A stretch of DNA of 64,000 nucleotides from positions 29,922,940 through 29,986,939 of the forward strand of contig CM075940.1 of assembly GCA_038030265.1 (NCBI GenBank), written 5' to 3'. A model generated the notes under the pieces. It made no database searches and was not told the origin of the DNA. It saw nothing but the letters and a program-made list of their open reading frames with translations. This document shows, in pieces, positions 48,391 to 60,236 of this stretch. Within the stretch, counting starts at the first letter, position 1, and the number at the start of each line of letters is the position of its first letter. This DNA is from Corythucha ciliata. Its lineage: Eukaryota > Arthropoda > Insecta > Hemiptera > Tingidae. Both the position numbers and the translations under genes were made by a program.

Positions 48391-51300
48391 AAGGAAAACG
48401 TTTCCTAAAAACAGCGCACGCGAGTCTGAAAGTCCGGAGTCGTATAGATCGACCAATACCAACGACAAGGCAAAACGGATCCATTTTCTACGCACGTCAA
48501 CCTGTGACGCGTAGCGCAGAAAACCACGAAAACTGATCTAATTACATATTTGTTTACAGTTTGTTTAGCCAAAATGTTCCCTTTTTTGAGCATTTAAAAT
48601 ATGTTTGGAGGGGGGGGATTGGTGCAGCCAACTTTACGTAACCCTATTCGACCCATGGACGAAATCGTTTGTTGAGGGCCATTTCTATAGTCTTAAAATC
48701 GTTTGTTTAGCCATATAAGCCCTTTAAACAACGAACAAAGGGTACAGTTAGGTTCACGCTCCTTGACCCAATGAATGAAATTGTTTTGTATAGCTCGTCG
48801 ATTCTTGGCGTGAAAAATCGATTCTTACGTCCTTTGATTAAAGACAGAGGACTGAGGTTTTCCTTTTAAGAGATCCACTCTTTTGTCATCAAAGAAGTAA
48901 TTCGAACAAGGAGGAAACTCTGGTAAATGGTTATCAGATTGGAAGAAAGAACAATACTCTCTGATCAAAATCGAACCCCAGATCGTTGAAGAATATTCTT
49001 TTCAGTTGTAATAATTCAATTTAACGCTAAAAATAATTAAGGAAGCACCTTTAACACTGAACCTTCGTGCGGGCATAACGAAATAGGGTTTTCCGCCGGA
49101 AAGCAATAACAAAGCCAAGCTTTTCGTTGCTGGGTTTACAAGGGATGATGTCAATTTTCTACAGAAGTTCCGCGTTTTATTGATCTGGAAAGTTTTCAAC
49201 ACAACCGACAGTTGATCCTCAATTCCATGATTTAAGTCCCTTTTCCGTTCTAGCATTGAATTATAGAAGAAAGGAACTCTGCCTATGTTCATGTTTCATC
49301 TCTGTAATTGAAAGGAGGGAAATCATGGACTAAAAAAAAATCTTTTCAGTTTCTCCCCCACCCCTCCATCCCTTTTTCAAAGTTCCCAATAGTGTTCTCA
49401 AGACGAGACAAAGTAAATATTTACAGTCTACCCTTCATATAGTAGCCAACTTGTTTCTTTTGTGAGTTGAATCGAAAAATTCTTCGAGACCAATAGCAAA
49501 ATGACAATGCAATGACCAGAACATAAGGACACAGATATTATTTCCTTGATCCCCCCCCCTCCAATTGTAATCACCCCGTCGTCAAATTACTCGGCATCCT
49601 TTTTCTCGCCTTATTTCTGCACCAATACCATGTGCAGTAGAATCTGTTGCGTCCCCTTCAAAATTAATTAATTTTAATTATGAATGAAAAACCAGAGTAC
49701 GAATCCAGGGGGGTGATTCTGTAACTTTCAAAGTTTACGTGTCGCGACTGGAAGGAGGGGGAGAGGTTTCGCCCCGTTACCTTGGTTTTTCCACGCATTT
49801 GTTAACATTTTATTATTTTTTCTTCGAGAGAACACATCATTCTCGCGTGAAAAAGTCCGCAGTTTAATTCAATAGGTATCGTAAAAACCCATGGTAACGA
49901 GGTACCTCCCCTCGCCTTTCTTCCATGTTACGATATGTAATCTTTGAAATTTACAGAATATCCAACCCCCCCCCCCCAGTTGCTTCGACTTCCTTAAACA
50001 TAATTCTTTTGAGTTCTGTTCTATGTAAAATGTAATTCGTAGCGTCTAGCGAACTTACATATCCCTTAAGTATTTCAATTACGTCGAAAACAGAGCTTGA
50101 AATTTTAAGCTAAACGTTCTAGGCGTGTCAAGAATTATTGCTGAGACAAAATTTGCAATATATATATATATATAATACTGCATATGAAGAATTTCCTGGA
50201 GATTAAAGCGAGTCCTTAAAATCCAGGCACTGAAATATGACGAGAAAATGGACGGTGCGTAGTAGATGAGGAGTGATCGGAAGGGGATCGATGAATCATC
50301 TGTTAATCTCCCCCATTGAGTCCTCGGAGAGCAAGGTCTTGATAGCTATTCTGTTTTTTTTTTTTGTTTTTTTCCCCTTTTTTTGAAGAAAATTAAATGG
50401 CCCGAAGCGTTCTGAAAGATGATATCTAGAACACGACAGACGTGTGAACAAATCACCCTATTTTTCATTTTATTCCCCTCCCCGACATTCTAAGTACTAC
50501 CATTATAGCGTCACTATGTCAAAGCCTTTTCACCCCTCAACTTTTTTTTTTTTTAATTTCGACTAAACGAAAATTTACTGAATCTGAACTGAAGCGACAT
50601 TTAATTTAAGTTCAGCCCCGTCTCCTGATTGATATTGTTAATTTTCGGAGACAAAATTTATGGATTTTTTTCACGCTTCCAAAGCTTCGCCCTGTAAATT
50701 GAATGAAGAAACAAAATTATAGCCTCACTTTATATCAGGTCACGATGTCCTAACAGCCTCTTTCACCTTTTTTCCACTCCCACACCACCCATCCGCTGGC
50801 ATTCGGCCAGGCGGGGATTTTCTTTCTCTTTCCAAGTTATTCTTTTTCTCGCTTTATCTAGCAGTCGTGCGGAAAATTGCATAACTTATAATGAAGTAGA
50901 TCCGAACTTTTCTCTTTCTATTTCTATTGACATGAAAAGGTAGGACTGAAAACGGTCCACGGTCTTCGGCCAGGTTTACCCCTTCAGTAAAAAAAAAATC
51001 GATCTGAATAAAAAACGTTATGAAATTGAATAGTGACTGAGAATCGATTGTGGTTCCAAACGCTCCAAAAAGAGGTTGTGTCTCGCGAATATGAAGTTAG
51101 CTCGGACTCGATTTACATTTTTAAATGGCGTGAAATTATGACCAAGAGGAGAAGATTTCACGGTGGGGTTTTTTTTTTTTTTTTTTTTTTTGGAGGCAGT
51201 GGGGGTGCTGAATGACGCTCACGGTTCGAATTTCTGAGTCTCCGTTGAGATTTATCCACGTTCATTCGTTTATAGGGTCATCCTCGGACCACCTTCATTT

Positions 51301-52520
51301 ACGCTAGCCATTAAGCAGCGTAACTAACAAACAAAAACTTAATTCGAACCAATTGAATAGGAGGTTTTGTTTAAGAATAAGACGATGTCTCTTTGTTCTA
51401 CTTAACAGAATTACATTATGAAGAGACGACTCGCTCATATTTATAGAGTGGCATTCAATACAAGCAACTGCCACAATCAATTTTAAATTAAAAACGTTGA
51501 ATTTTTAAAATTATGAATACTATGATCATTCAAAGTGGGTCATGAATGACAGAATGAGGTTAAACGTATGACAGACACAAACCTCTTTCCCTCCCACCAC
51601 TCCCAGCCATCCCTTTGCCATTTATGATTGCGATATGTAAGGGTGATTTCATGTATTATTTCTCCGCGCATTGAGTGAACGTCAATTTAATTCTAGGCAA
51701 TGGGATGGGGAATTCTTGCTGTTCCAGACGCGGACACTCGAGGATGCTGATGCTCATTTACCAACTTAATAATAATTCAACTTTTGAGACATTGACGAGG
51801 GCAAAAAATACAAACTTTTCATCATGAATTTCGAGAAAATGATATTCTTCTCAATTCAACTTTTATAAACGCGACGCGTTAATTTTGCATTCAAGGTCAA
51901 CCATCAACCTCGCTGGCCCATCCATTGGATTGGCGAGGCCGAACGTGTATCATTTTTGACTCTGAGGGGGCCCTTTAAGGAGCGTTTTAGCCGAGACCGA
52001 CGCGGCATTTCTCAATTCAGCATTGTCCGGTGGGGACTCAAAGAAAAACCGCGTCCGGCGCAAATCGAAACATTTCCAGAAAACAAAAATCACAAAAAAA
52101 CCCCTCAATTTTGGGCAGTTTGACAGGCGCTAACGGCCCCTCTTAGGGGCATCCTGGCCGGGGACACCCTGAATTTGTCTGTTTAGCGTGATCCGAAGGA
52201 CTCAAAAAACCGCATTCGTTTCATATCGAAACACTTTTAGAAAAAACTAAGTCCACCTAAAAATTAAAACCCCTGGGGAGTTTATGACGAAAATGATCAA
52301 AAATTGGACGAAACTGTCTTATTTTAGGGTTCCATGACACGGAGAGTCAGAAAATCGAGACGAATTTTCGATCAGACAAGCCGTTAAAGGGTTTCTTCTC
52401 GTGATTTCCGCCCGTTTCCAGGACGGCGTCCACGCAGTGGCGGAACTACGCCTATATACCGTGGCCCGGGGTGGAAATCTCTATGAGGCCCCCCTTTAAC
52501 ATCTCATTAAGAAATGTATA
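48391..52520. other. intron 1 sequence between minisatellites, no gene seen
   Basis: Unassigned. Contains (TA)n at about 50158-50173, a 23-base T run at 51169-51191, a 12-base C run at 49966-49977, and a string cagtggcggaactacgcc at about 52436 that looks like a hAT-type terminus. Motifs at 51.9-52.4 kb begin to resemble the following minisatellite. Confidence 0.45.
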
Positions 52521-52529
52521 TGAATACGT

Positions 52530-54200
52530 ATTTTACCAACGAAACGCGAATTAACGTATTCACAGAGTCACCCGTTAATCAGCGCTTTTTTTCACAATTA
52601 TTGCTGCCATTAAGCACATATTACCAACTTTAGTTGCGAATTCACGTATTTTCTTATTCGCCGATCCGCAAATTGGTGTTCCTCTCAATTTTTAGCAGCG
52701 AATGAGCGTTTTTTTTGTCAATTTTAGCTGCGAATCAACACTTCATCCCAATTTAAGCAGGAAATAAGCGGGTTTTCTCAGTTTTTGCCGCGACTTATCG
52801 TTTTTTTCTCATTTTAATCTGCAAATTATTCCTCAATGTTAGCCGAAAATTACAGCCTTTACTCAATTTCAACCGCAAATTTTCTCGAAGTGATCCGCGA
52901 ATTTGCTGTTTTCTCCATCTTTGCCTCGAACAAGCGTCTTTTCTCCATTTTAGCCTCGAATGAGAGCCTCATTTCAATTTTAGCCGGAAATTATTGGGTT
53001 TTCGCAGTTTTAGCCGTAAATCACCTGGGTGTCTCAAATGTATTCACGAATTAGCGTTTTTTTTTCAATTTTAACCGCGAATCATTCCTCAATTCTAGCC
53101 GTCAATTGTTGCTTTTGCTCAAAGTTAGCCGCGAACCAGCGGAATTTCTCATATTGATCGGCAAATTGTGTGTTTTCTCCATTTTAGCAGTGAATGAGCG
53201 CTTTTTATCAATTTTAGCCGCAAATCATGCCTCAATTTTAACCACAAATTACAGCTTTTACTCAATTTTAGCCGCGAATGACGGCTTTTACTGAATTTTA
53301 GCCGCAAATTAAAGAATTTTCTCAAATTGATCCACGATTTGGCGTTTTTCTCTATCTTAGCCCGCTAATTAACCTTTTTTCTCGATTTTAGCCGTGCATT
53401 AAAGTTTCATTTCCATTTTATCTGGGAGTAAGCGCCTTATGTCAATTTAATCCATTGTCGGGGTTTTTGCGCTGTTTCAGCCGTTACCACCGTATCCACG
53501 AATTAGCGTGTTTTTTTTCGATTTTAGCCGCGAATTAAACTATTGTTTTCAATTCTAGCCGCGAATTTATTGCTCAATTTGAGCCGCGAATTGTCGCCTG
53601 TGCTCAATATTAGCCGCGAATTTGTGGATTTTCTCAAATCGATCCGCGCCAATTGGCGTTTTTCTTATTTTTAGGTGTGAATGAGCGTTTCATCTTAATT
53701 TTAGTCGGGAATTAGCGATTTTTTTCACTTTCGTTCATGAGAATCAGCTTTTTTTTCTCTATTCTAGCCACGAAAGTGCTTTGAGACACCACGAATTAGC
53801 GTTTTCTCAATATGTGCTGAGTCTGCTGAGTGACGTTTTTTGTTGTTTTTCAATTTAATTGCCGTGAATCAGTGCTTTTTCTCAATTATGGCCACGAATT
53901 GGCGTTTTCTGTATATTTTTTGCCGCGGTTTTCGTTTAAAGCCATGAATGAGCTATTTTTCGCTAATATTAGCGCTTTGGCCGCGTAGTTGCCCCATGAT
54001 TAGCATACTAGGCCGACTTCTGAATTTGATCCGCCTATCAAGGGCCCGCGGATACTTGGGCCTAGCATATTTTCTCTATTTCAACGGTGAAATTGCCTTC
54101 AGATACCTCTAATTGATGTTTTTTTTCTTAATTTTAGCGGCAAATGAGCGAGCGCTTGTTCTCAATATTAACCGCGAATCAACGCTTCAAAACCTAAAAA
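52530..54200 (+). repeat. ~30-bp minisatellite array, plus orientation
   Basis: About fifty degenerate units with consensus close to ctcaattttagccgcgaat followed by tagcgtttttt. The same unit in reverse complement forms the array at 57.2-60.75 kb. Units differ widely (old array). It lies in intron 1, about 1.8 kb downstream of exon 1. Confidence 0.9.
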
Positions 54201-55982
54201 TCCCCTAAAAATGCGTTTTTCCATTTACTCATTGAATGAAATCTGAAAAAATAAATTCTTGGAACAACAATTAAACCAAGCACGTCAGTTGATTGAGAGC
54301 ATTCATCATCAATTTTGACAAAAAACCTCAACCCCCACCCACACCATACACACAAATTCAAAAGAAACAATTATTGACCTTGTAGGGATTTTAAACATGG
54401 AACTACCCGTGCATCGTGTATATCACTCAATTACGAAGGTTTACAACAACCTCCGACAGTTGTGGTCACGAGGAAAATTTCGTGTATCCTGATAATTGAA
54501 AGGAAATCCCTGGGTCATACATTCAGAGCGGCCCCTTTTTAAGTAGTGTGGTATAGTTGCTGTCTTGTGTGTGTTTTGTGGGTAGCCAGAGCAAAGGGAA
54601 TGGGGCAATATATTGACTAAACGCATAACAGTTTGTATAGGTTCAAAAGGACATGATTGATTCAAGCCACGTTGAGCTGTCTCTCTTCCCGATACAATTA
54701 GTGCGAGAACGGACAACAATAACAAACCCAGATTGGAGAGAAACTCATCAGTGACATTTGTAGTGACAAATGGGGGAGAGGGGGGAGCTCAAGTCGCATA
54801 AATGACGAAAAATGCGTCGATGAGTGGCGATTTAATCCTCAGGGGAAACATTGGGCATGCCGTGCGCAAGTTTGACCTAGATTACTTGGACGTCAATGGT
54901 TTTGCTGTTTCACGCTGCAAAAGGGATTTTTTAAATATATATATATACTTAAGACCAAAAATTAGATGATGTCCTCCTGCCACCATAAACTCATCCTTCC
55001 TACCCTCTCCCACCCAACCCTGTCACCAGAGCAGTATCTTTTAATCAAAAGCCGCTTGAATGAGCCCACTTGAACTAGAGTGACTTCGTATTATAGTTTC
55101 GAACGGATTAAAACAATCAATTAAGACTAATTAATTGGATGAACATGTAGAAATCGTTTGTTGAATTTCCAAGACTCAAGAATACTACGGTTGTACGTTC
55201 TAGCTTCATCCTAAACGTACGACTCTCTATTCATGTGAAGTTTCATTCATTTAAAAAGTAAATGAATATGCAGTCATACAGCTACGTAGAACGCAGTTTT
55301 GCAGGCCAATTGTAATAAATCATACGCCTGTGATAATGTGCTGCAGTTAAAAAAAAACAAAAAAAAAACATGGAAATAAATCCAGTCGGTTGTTTAATGT
55401 AATACAAACGAAATAAAATACCTATTCGGAACTATAAAAAGGCGGAAAAATTGTGGCTTAGAGAAGGATTTAAGAGCGTACAAGAGGTAAGAGAGTCTTA
55501 AAATAAATTTTATGTTCCGCATAGGCCGTTAAAGGATCTTTCCTTGCAAGAAAGTGAGAGTTTACAGAGGAATAATACCAGTGATGACCATACAAAAGCA
55601 TGGATAACTTATTTTAGTGAAAATTTCTTAAAAAATAATTGTTTTAAAGAAAAATTCAATTTGGCGTTAAGTTTGCCACAATTTGTTTTACTTCTTATTT
55701 TTAAAAAGTTTCAGAAGAAGCAGCTTCTCACATTGAAATTTTACTGTTAACTCACTAATTCTGTGTTTTAAAAGTATTTAATGTTTACTTCGGGAAAATT
55801 TTATGCGAGCAGCTTCTTCGCGACGAATGTACTCTTGAAAAGTATACATTTTTAGTCGGTAGAGCGCTCAAACAGCCCCAAATTCGTTCGAGCCAAAAAT
55901 GTTTGTAAAAAAACAAATTTCTACAAAGGCATTCGAAGAAGGGTTAGAGGGAAATAAATTGATAATCGCAAGGTAAACAGAC
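54201..55982. other. intron 1, part next to exon 1, no gene seen
   Basis: Unassigned AT-rich DNA. A minus-strand frame at 54441-54725 starts with a hydrophobic stretch (LLLLSVLALIVSG) that looks like a signal peptide, but it lacks an ATG and a suitable donor. Confidence 0.45.
55850..55890 (+). mobile_element. fragment of a tRNA-like SINE
   Basis: tagtcggtagagcgctc is a good tRNA A-box region, and gttcgagcc a shortened B-box. The spacing is too short for a tRNA, so a decayed SINE head is likely. It lies about 100 bp inside intron 1. Confidence 0.3.
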
Positions 55983-56034
55983 CTTGAGTGAGCAGAGCCA
56001 GAGCCAGAGCTATTACAAGAAAGTAGGGTGTCAT
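55983..56034 (-). CDS. nAChRalpha7: nAChR exon 1: start codon and signal peptide
   Basis: Read on the minus strand, an ATG in a good context (ACCATGA) opens 17 codons, MTPYFLVIALALALLTQ, plus one G, followed by the donor GTCTGT. The peptide is a typical secretory signal: short polar start, then an Ala/Leu/Ile-rich core. The leftover G joins the first two bases of exon 2 (AT) to give Asp, so the protein runs ...LLTQ-D-SVQGPHEKR, which matches the start of mature insect alpha7-type subunits. The GC-rich block just upstream (to about 56220) looks like a 5' UTR in an otherwise AT-rich region. It lies 25.9 kb from exon 2, so the link is inference from phase, signal peptide and position; no RNA evidence is available here. 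Confidence 0.75.
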
Positions 56035-56219
56035 GGTCTGGTGAAGCCTGACCAGGCCGCTAAGAAGACGACATGCCGCCCTCTCCCTGCTGACTGCCGC
56101 TGGCCTTTAGGAGCGCCCACGCCGCCCCACTACTCAATAAGAGCTGCCTCCCAAGAGCGCACACCCGCCTCTCACCCATCCGACCAACAACCCTCTCTTT
56201 AATGCCCACTTTCGACTGA
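56035..56219 (-). promoter_or_regulatory. presumed 5' UTR with an upstream ORF
   Basis: This block is GC-rich compared with its surroundings and lies directly 5' of the signal-peptide ATG. On the minus strand an ATG at 56179 opens a 39-codon upstream reading frame that ends with TAG at 56060-56062, 25 nt before the main ATG. A second in-frame ATG (56074) would give a four-codon uORF with the same stop. Upstream frames of this kind commonly lower translation of the main frame. Whether both ATGs are transcribed depends on the true start site, which cannot be seen from sequence. Confidence 0.45.
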
Positions 56220-56267
56220 ATCAACCCCCCCCCCCACCACCACTCCTTTTTATGTATCCGCCACTGC
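56215..56267 (-). promoter_or_regulatory. possible core promoter: TATA-like and initiator-like motifs in a hAT-like terminus
   Basis: On the minus strand CATAAAAAG (56254-56246) is TATA-like, and TCAGT (56219-56215) fits the arthropod initiator. Their spacing, about 36 bases, is a little longer than the usual 25-30. The TATA-like motif follows CAGTGGCGGATA and precedes an oligo-G run (56226-56235 region). That is the look of a hAT-type transposon terminus, so the match may be coincidental or a transposon end may have been co-opted. Confidence is low. Confidence 0.2.
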
Positions 56268-57189
56268 AGCAGAGGGCTTCGTGTAAAAAAGTTTACTCAA
56301 CCTTCCCGCACCATCGAGTAAAATTCATTTTACCCTGCCACCCTTCCCTGTCATGCCACCAGCCCCTTTTCACCACATAATCACCACCGTCATCAATTCA
56401 ACCAGCATCACGGTTCGTCATCCGAAAGCCTTGTTGCTGTAGCGTAATTTATTTCACCCAAAATCATCAAAAGCTCAAATAAATCAGGGGAAAGGTGAAC
56501 GTGCGGAATTGTCCCTAACTATAAAATTCATCCAATACCTTAAAAAACGAGTGAAACGAGCAGGAATAAACGTTCTGGAAAGTTTTTAGTCAGTTTATCT
56601 CCTTCTATGAAGTTGTAATCGGATATTATTCGAGGGATCTGATGATGGTACCCAGCGTCAGAACCATTCGATAGTTCGATTTTTCATTTCAAGACCAATT
56701 GGTGGAGAGGTGTAAACCTTAAAAACCCAAATGTCCATTTTTGAGTGCTACCTGCTGTGATGAACACAGCCTTCTTCTCCCCACCCCGCCCGGAACAAAA
56801 TCTCTGACCACAAAATTTCACTGTTTTATGATTAATTTGTGGTTAAAATTCGAATGTTAAACACAAAGGTCACGCCTTTTCGTGGTTAGACCACGAGATT
56901 GGTCCAACGCCAATAGGTCGTGGCAAGGGAGTTGCTCCCCCTGCCCCCCCCTTCACCATATTGCCGAAGCGCCCTCGCCCTCCCTCTTGAAACATTAATT
57001 CTCTCTCACACACCAACTGCAGTGTTTCCACCGCACCGAAAGCCAATATCCCTTCAAAATTTATGAAAAATCCCTCGATATCCCTCCGTCGAACCGCAAC
57101 ACAAACACCGTAGAGGAGGGCTTCTTCTACTGGGCTTTTAAGAATAGTCCAACCTCTTTACGGAGGATGGAGAGGAATCATGAAAAACA
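56268..57189. other. upstream flank of the receptor gene, no gene seen
   Basis: Unassigned DNA between the presumed promoter and the inverted minisatellite. Some C-rich strings; no coding signature. Confidence 0.45.
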
Positions 57190-59579
57190 CTGATTCTCGA
57201 TTAAATTTGATAAACTGAAAAATAGCCGCTGAAAAGTGTGAAAAATCACTAATTCATGGATTCAGAAAACCCGTGACCCACGAATAAAATTAGGATAGAT
57301 AGCTAATTCGTGGTTGAAATTAAGAAAAAGCGTCAACAATCAAGGAAAAGCCCTGATTGGTCGCTAAAATTGAGAAAAAACTGTCATTCCCGGATCTATT
57401 AGCGCTATGCGCGGCTAAAATTAAGGCAAAGCGTTCAATCACAGCTAAACATCTAAAGTAAACCAATTTGCGGTTTAAATTGAGATAAAAAGCTAATATA
57501 GGTATGGAGGATAGACCCCCCCCCCCCCAGAGTTACAAGTATACCAACGAAGGGACACTAGTACCAACGCTCTACTCTAAAGAACACAATAAAATCCAAA
57601 TCCATAAATCTCCAAAAATGAGTGTTTCTCGTTGAAGTTAGTTTTAGCAGATTTTCTCGACTTTGAGCAGACCGAAAAGGTCCGCGTGCTTCCAGCTGCT
57701 TCCTTGGACTTCAGACCACACGCAGTAGCAGTAGGGGGAACCGCCCCGGATCAGACGGGCCCCCCCGAAAAGCTTAAATACGGATAAATGAGTATTTTTA
57801 GATTATCCATGGATGAAGGTATGTGAAGAGGTCGGACGGTTGGACAGCGATTTGGCTACTTTCTACGAATTTCAATTTATCCGATCTGATGGAGAACATA
57901 ACGTTGCAAGTGATATCAGCAAAGACTGTGGGCTAAACATTCGATTGAGCCCCCAAAAGCGCTAATATGTTGGCTCAAATTGAGAAAATTCGCGTTATCT
58001 TGAGGAAAATTCACGGCTAAAAAGAGAAAATACACCGTGTCTCCAGTTTCATTAGGTCCTTAAGCAAAAAATTGAAAAAACCGTTAATATTCGTGACTAT
58101 AACTGCGAAAAAGCGCTGATTCATGGTCTCGCAATGTAACTTCCAGACTAAAATTGAGAAAAAATCGCTGATTTGCGATGCATGGTTGCCATTCTACGAA
58201 TCAACGCAAAAGAGCTGTTTTTGGACCAACCCAGCGGTTAAAATTGAGATTACACGTATAATATTGACCAAAAAAAGACGCTTCCAGGTGAAAATTTGGC
58301 CAAAATAGCAAATTCACAACTGAAATTGCGAAAAATCGCTAATTTGCGATGTGCGGGTGTGTAGTCGATGAAAAACGTTAATTCCTGGATACAAACGAAG
58401 AAAATCAACTAGAAAAAATCACTAATTAGCCGAGCTACAATTAAGAAAAACGCTAATTTTCGGTTCATATTGAGAAGAAGTGATAATTCTCTGCAAAAAT
58501 GGAAAAAACTACTAATTTGCCGCTTAATTAGAGGAAAACACCAATTCTTGGCAAAAATCGAGAAAATTCTGTTAATGCAAGGATTGGGAACGCTACTACG
58601 CTGCTAAAATTGAGGAAAATCAATAATTCTCTGATAAAGTGTGGTGAAATTTGAACTTCTAATTTAAATACGCGCCTTCTGAAGGCAACTTTGTGGCTAA
58701 GATTCAAAAAACTGGAAATTCCTGCACGGCTATAAGTAAAAACAACGCTGATTCACGGGCTAGAACTAAGAAGAAGCAATAATCTACACATAAAAGTAAC
58801 ATAAAATTGCTAATAAGGTGCTGAAATGTGAAAAAACCCGCTAATTTGCGGGTAATATTTAGAAAATAAATAATTAGTCTGGCTAAAATTAAGAGATTTT
58901 AAAGATTATTTTGAGGCTAAATTGAGAAAAAGTGCTAATTGACGGCTAAAAAAGGAAAAAACTGCCAATTTACAGCTGAAATTGCGCAAAACTCTAATTT
59001 GCGTCAAAACTGAATCATACGCCATTTGCGGCTTCTGAAGGCAACTTCTGAATTTTCTGATCAGGCAACTTCTGAGGCAGAAGTTAGCGGGTAAAACTGA
59101 GAAAAATTGCACATGGTGAACCAAAAAAATCCTAATTTGAGAAAGCCCTCTATTTCGAGGCTAATTTATGAGGAACACATTTAAGAAAAACGTAATGTTT
59201 AGCTAAAACTGAAAAAAGTGCCAATCCCCTGCTAAAAAATTTGAAAAAATCGCTAATTTAATGCTAAAATTGAGAAAAACGCTAAAACTCGTAGAAAATT
59301 AAGAAACATCGCTCACGGGATAAAAACGCTATGGGGGGAGGGGTCAAAACCGCTAATCCGCGACTGAAATTAAGAAGAACGATACACGCGGCCAAAATTG
59401 AGAAAAGCGCAAATCTGCAGGTATAAAGTTGACAAAAAGCACTCATTCATGGCTAAAATTGAAAAATTCGCGGCTTAAACTGGTCGTAAGCGCTAATTGG
59501 CGGTTAGAAAAGGTGAAATAGCGATGATTCGTGGATAAAATAAGACAAAGGCTAAGTAAACTTATATTTCTTGGTTGTA

Positions 59580-59674
59580 CAGAGACTTAGGGCGAAATTA
59601 CCCCCTGCCATCCCTGTAACGAGATTTCAATGTGATCCCCCCCCCCCTAGGACAAATTCCTACCTATGCCACTG
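59580..59674. mobile_element. short insert with a hAT-like end inside the minisatellite
   Basis: The insert ends in a C run, then ctaggacaaattcctacc and tatgccactg. Read on the minus strand this is cagtggca...aggtaggaatttgtcctagg plus G run, the pattern of hAT-type non-autonomous termini. The left end is not clear. Confidence 0.3.
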
Positions 59675-59929
59675 TTCGTGGGTAAAATTGAGAAAAAGGC
59701 GGATCAATTTGAGAACATCAGCGCTAAAATTGAGTAAAAGACGTAATTTTCTGTTTAAATTGAGAAATAATCCGCGGCTGACAGAAAAAAAAAAACGTTA
59801 ATTTGCGGCAAAAATTGGAGGAAAAGCCAAGATTTGAGACTAAAATGTAGTCAAAAACGGCGATTCGTGAACATATATTTCAGCAAACCAGCAAACGGCT
59901 CGAGTTAACAAAAAGCGCTCAATCGCCGC

Positions 59930-59961
<32 letters not shown>

Positions 59962-60186
59962 AAACGTCAATTCGCGTTTGAGAAAATTCGCCAACTCACT
60001 GTGGCTAAAATTAAGTAAACGCGGTAATCCACTTGCCAAAATTGAAAATAATTCGCGGCTATAAAATAGATGAATTGGTGCAATTTGCGGCTAAAATTGC
60101 GAATAAGCTTTGATTCGTGGCTAAAATTGAGAAACCTTGTAACCCGACTTATTAAACTTAATTAAAAAACTTATTAAGAAAAAAAG

Positions 60187-60235
<49 letters not shown>
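60187..60235 (+). repeat. 49-base poly(A) tract
   Basis: Uninterrupted A run within the minisatellite array; the exact length may be affected by sequencing. Confidence 0.9.

Positions 60236-60236
<1 letters not shown>

Larger units (their letters stand above)
10555..56034 (-). other. nAChRalpha7: nicotinic acetylcholine receptor subunit gene (alpha7-like), exons 1-4, partial
   Basis: This is the gene-level model of a ligand-gated cation channel subunit of the Cys-loop family, a cell-surface receptor for acetylcholine. Four minus-strand exons join in one frame: signal peptide, N-terminal helix and first beta strand, a 15-residue exon, and a 36-residue exon carrying binding-loop residues. The lengths 140, 45 and 110 bp for exons 2-4 are, from memory, the usual sizes in insect nAChR genes. 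Intron phases are 1, 0, 0 and 2. Introns of 25.9, 3.5 and 15.7 kb are full of transposons and minisatellites. The rest (Cys-loop, four membrane helices) must lie beyond the left edge. The wording of exon 2 (DPLQLSFGLTLMQIIDV) resembles insect alpha7 more than alpha6, but exon 3 (TTNAWLNL) recalls alpha6, so the subtype is less certain than the family. Confidence 0.9.

Noticed and set aside
54441..54725. Signal-peptide-like frame considered as receptor exon 1
   Set aside because: No in-frame ATG and no donor with the required phase; the exon at 55983-56034 satisfies all requirements.
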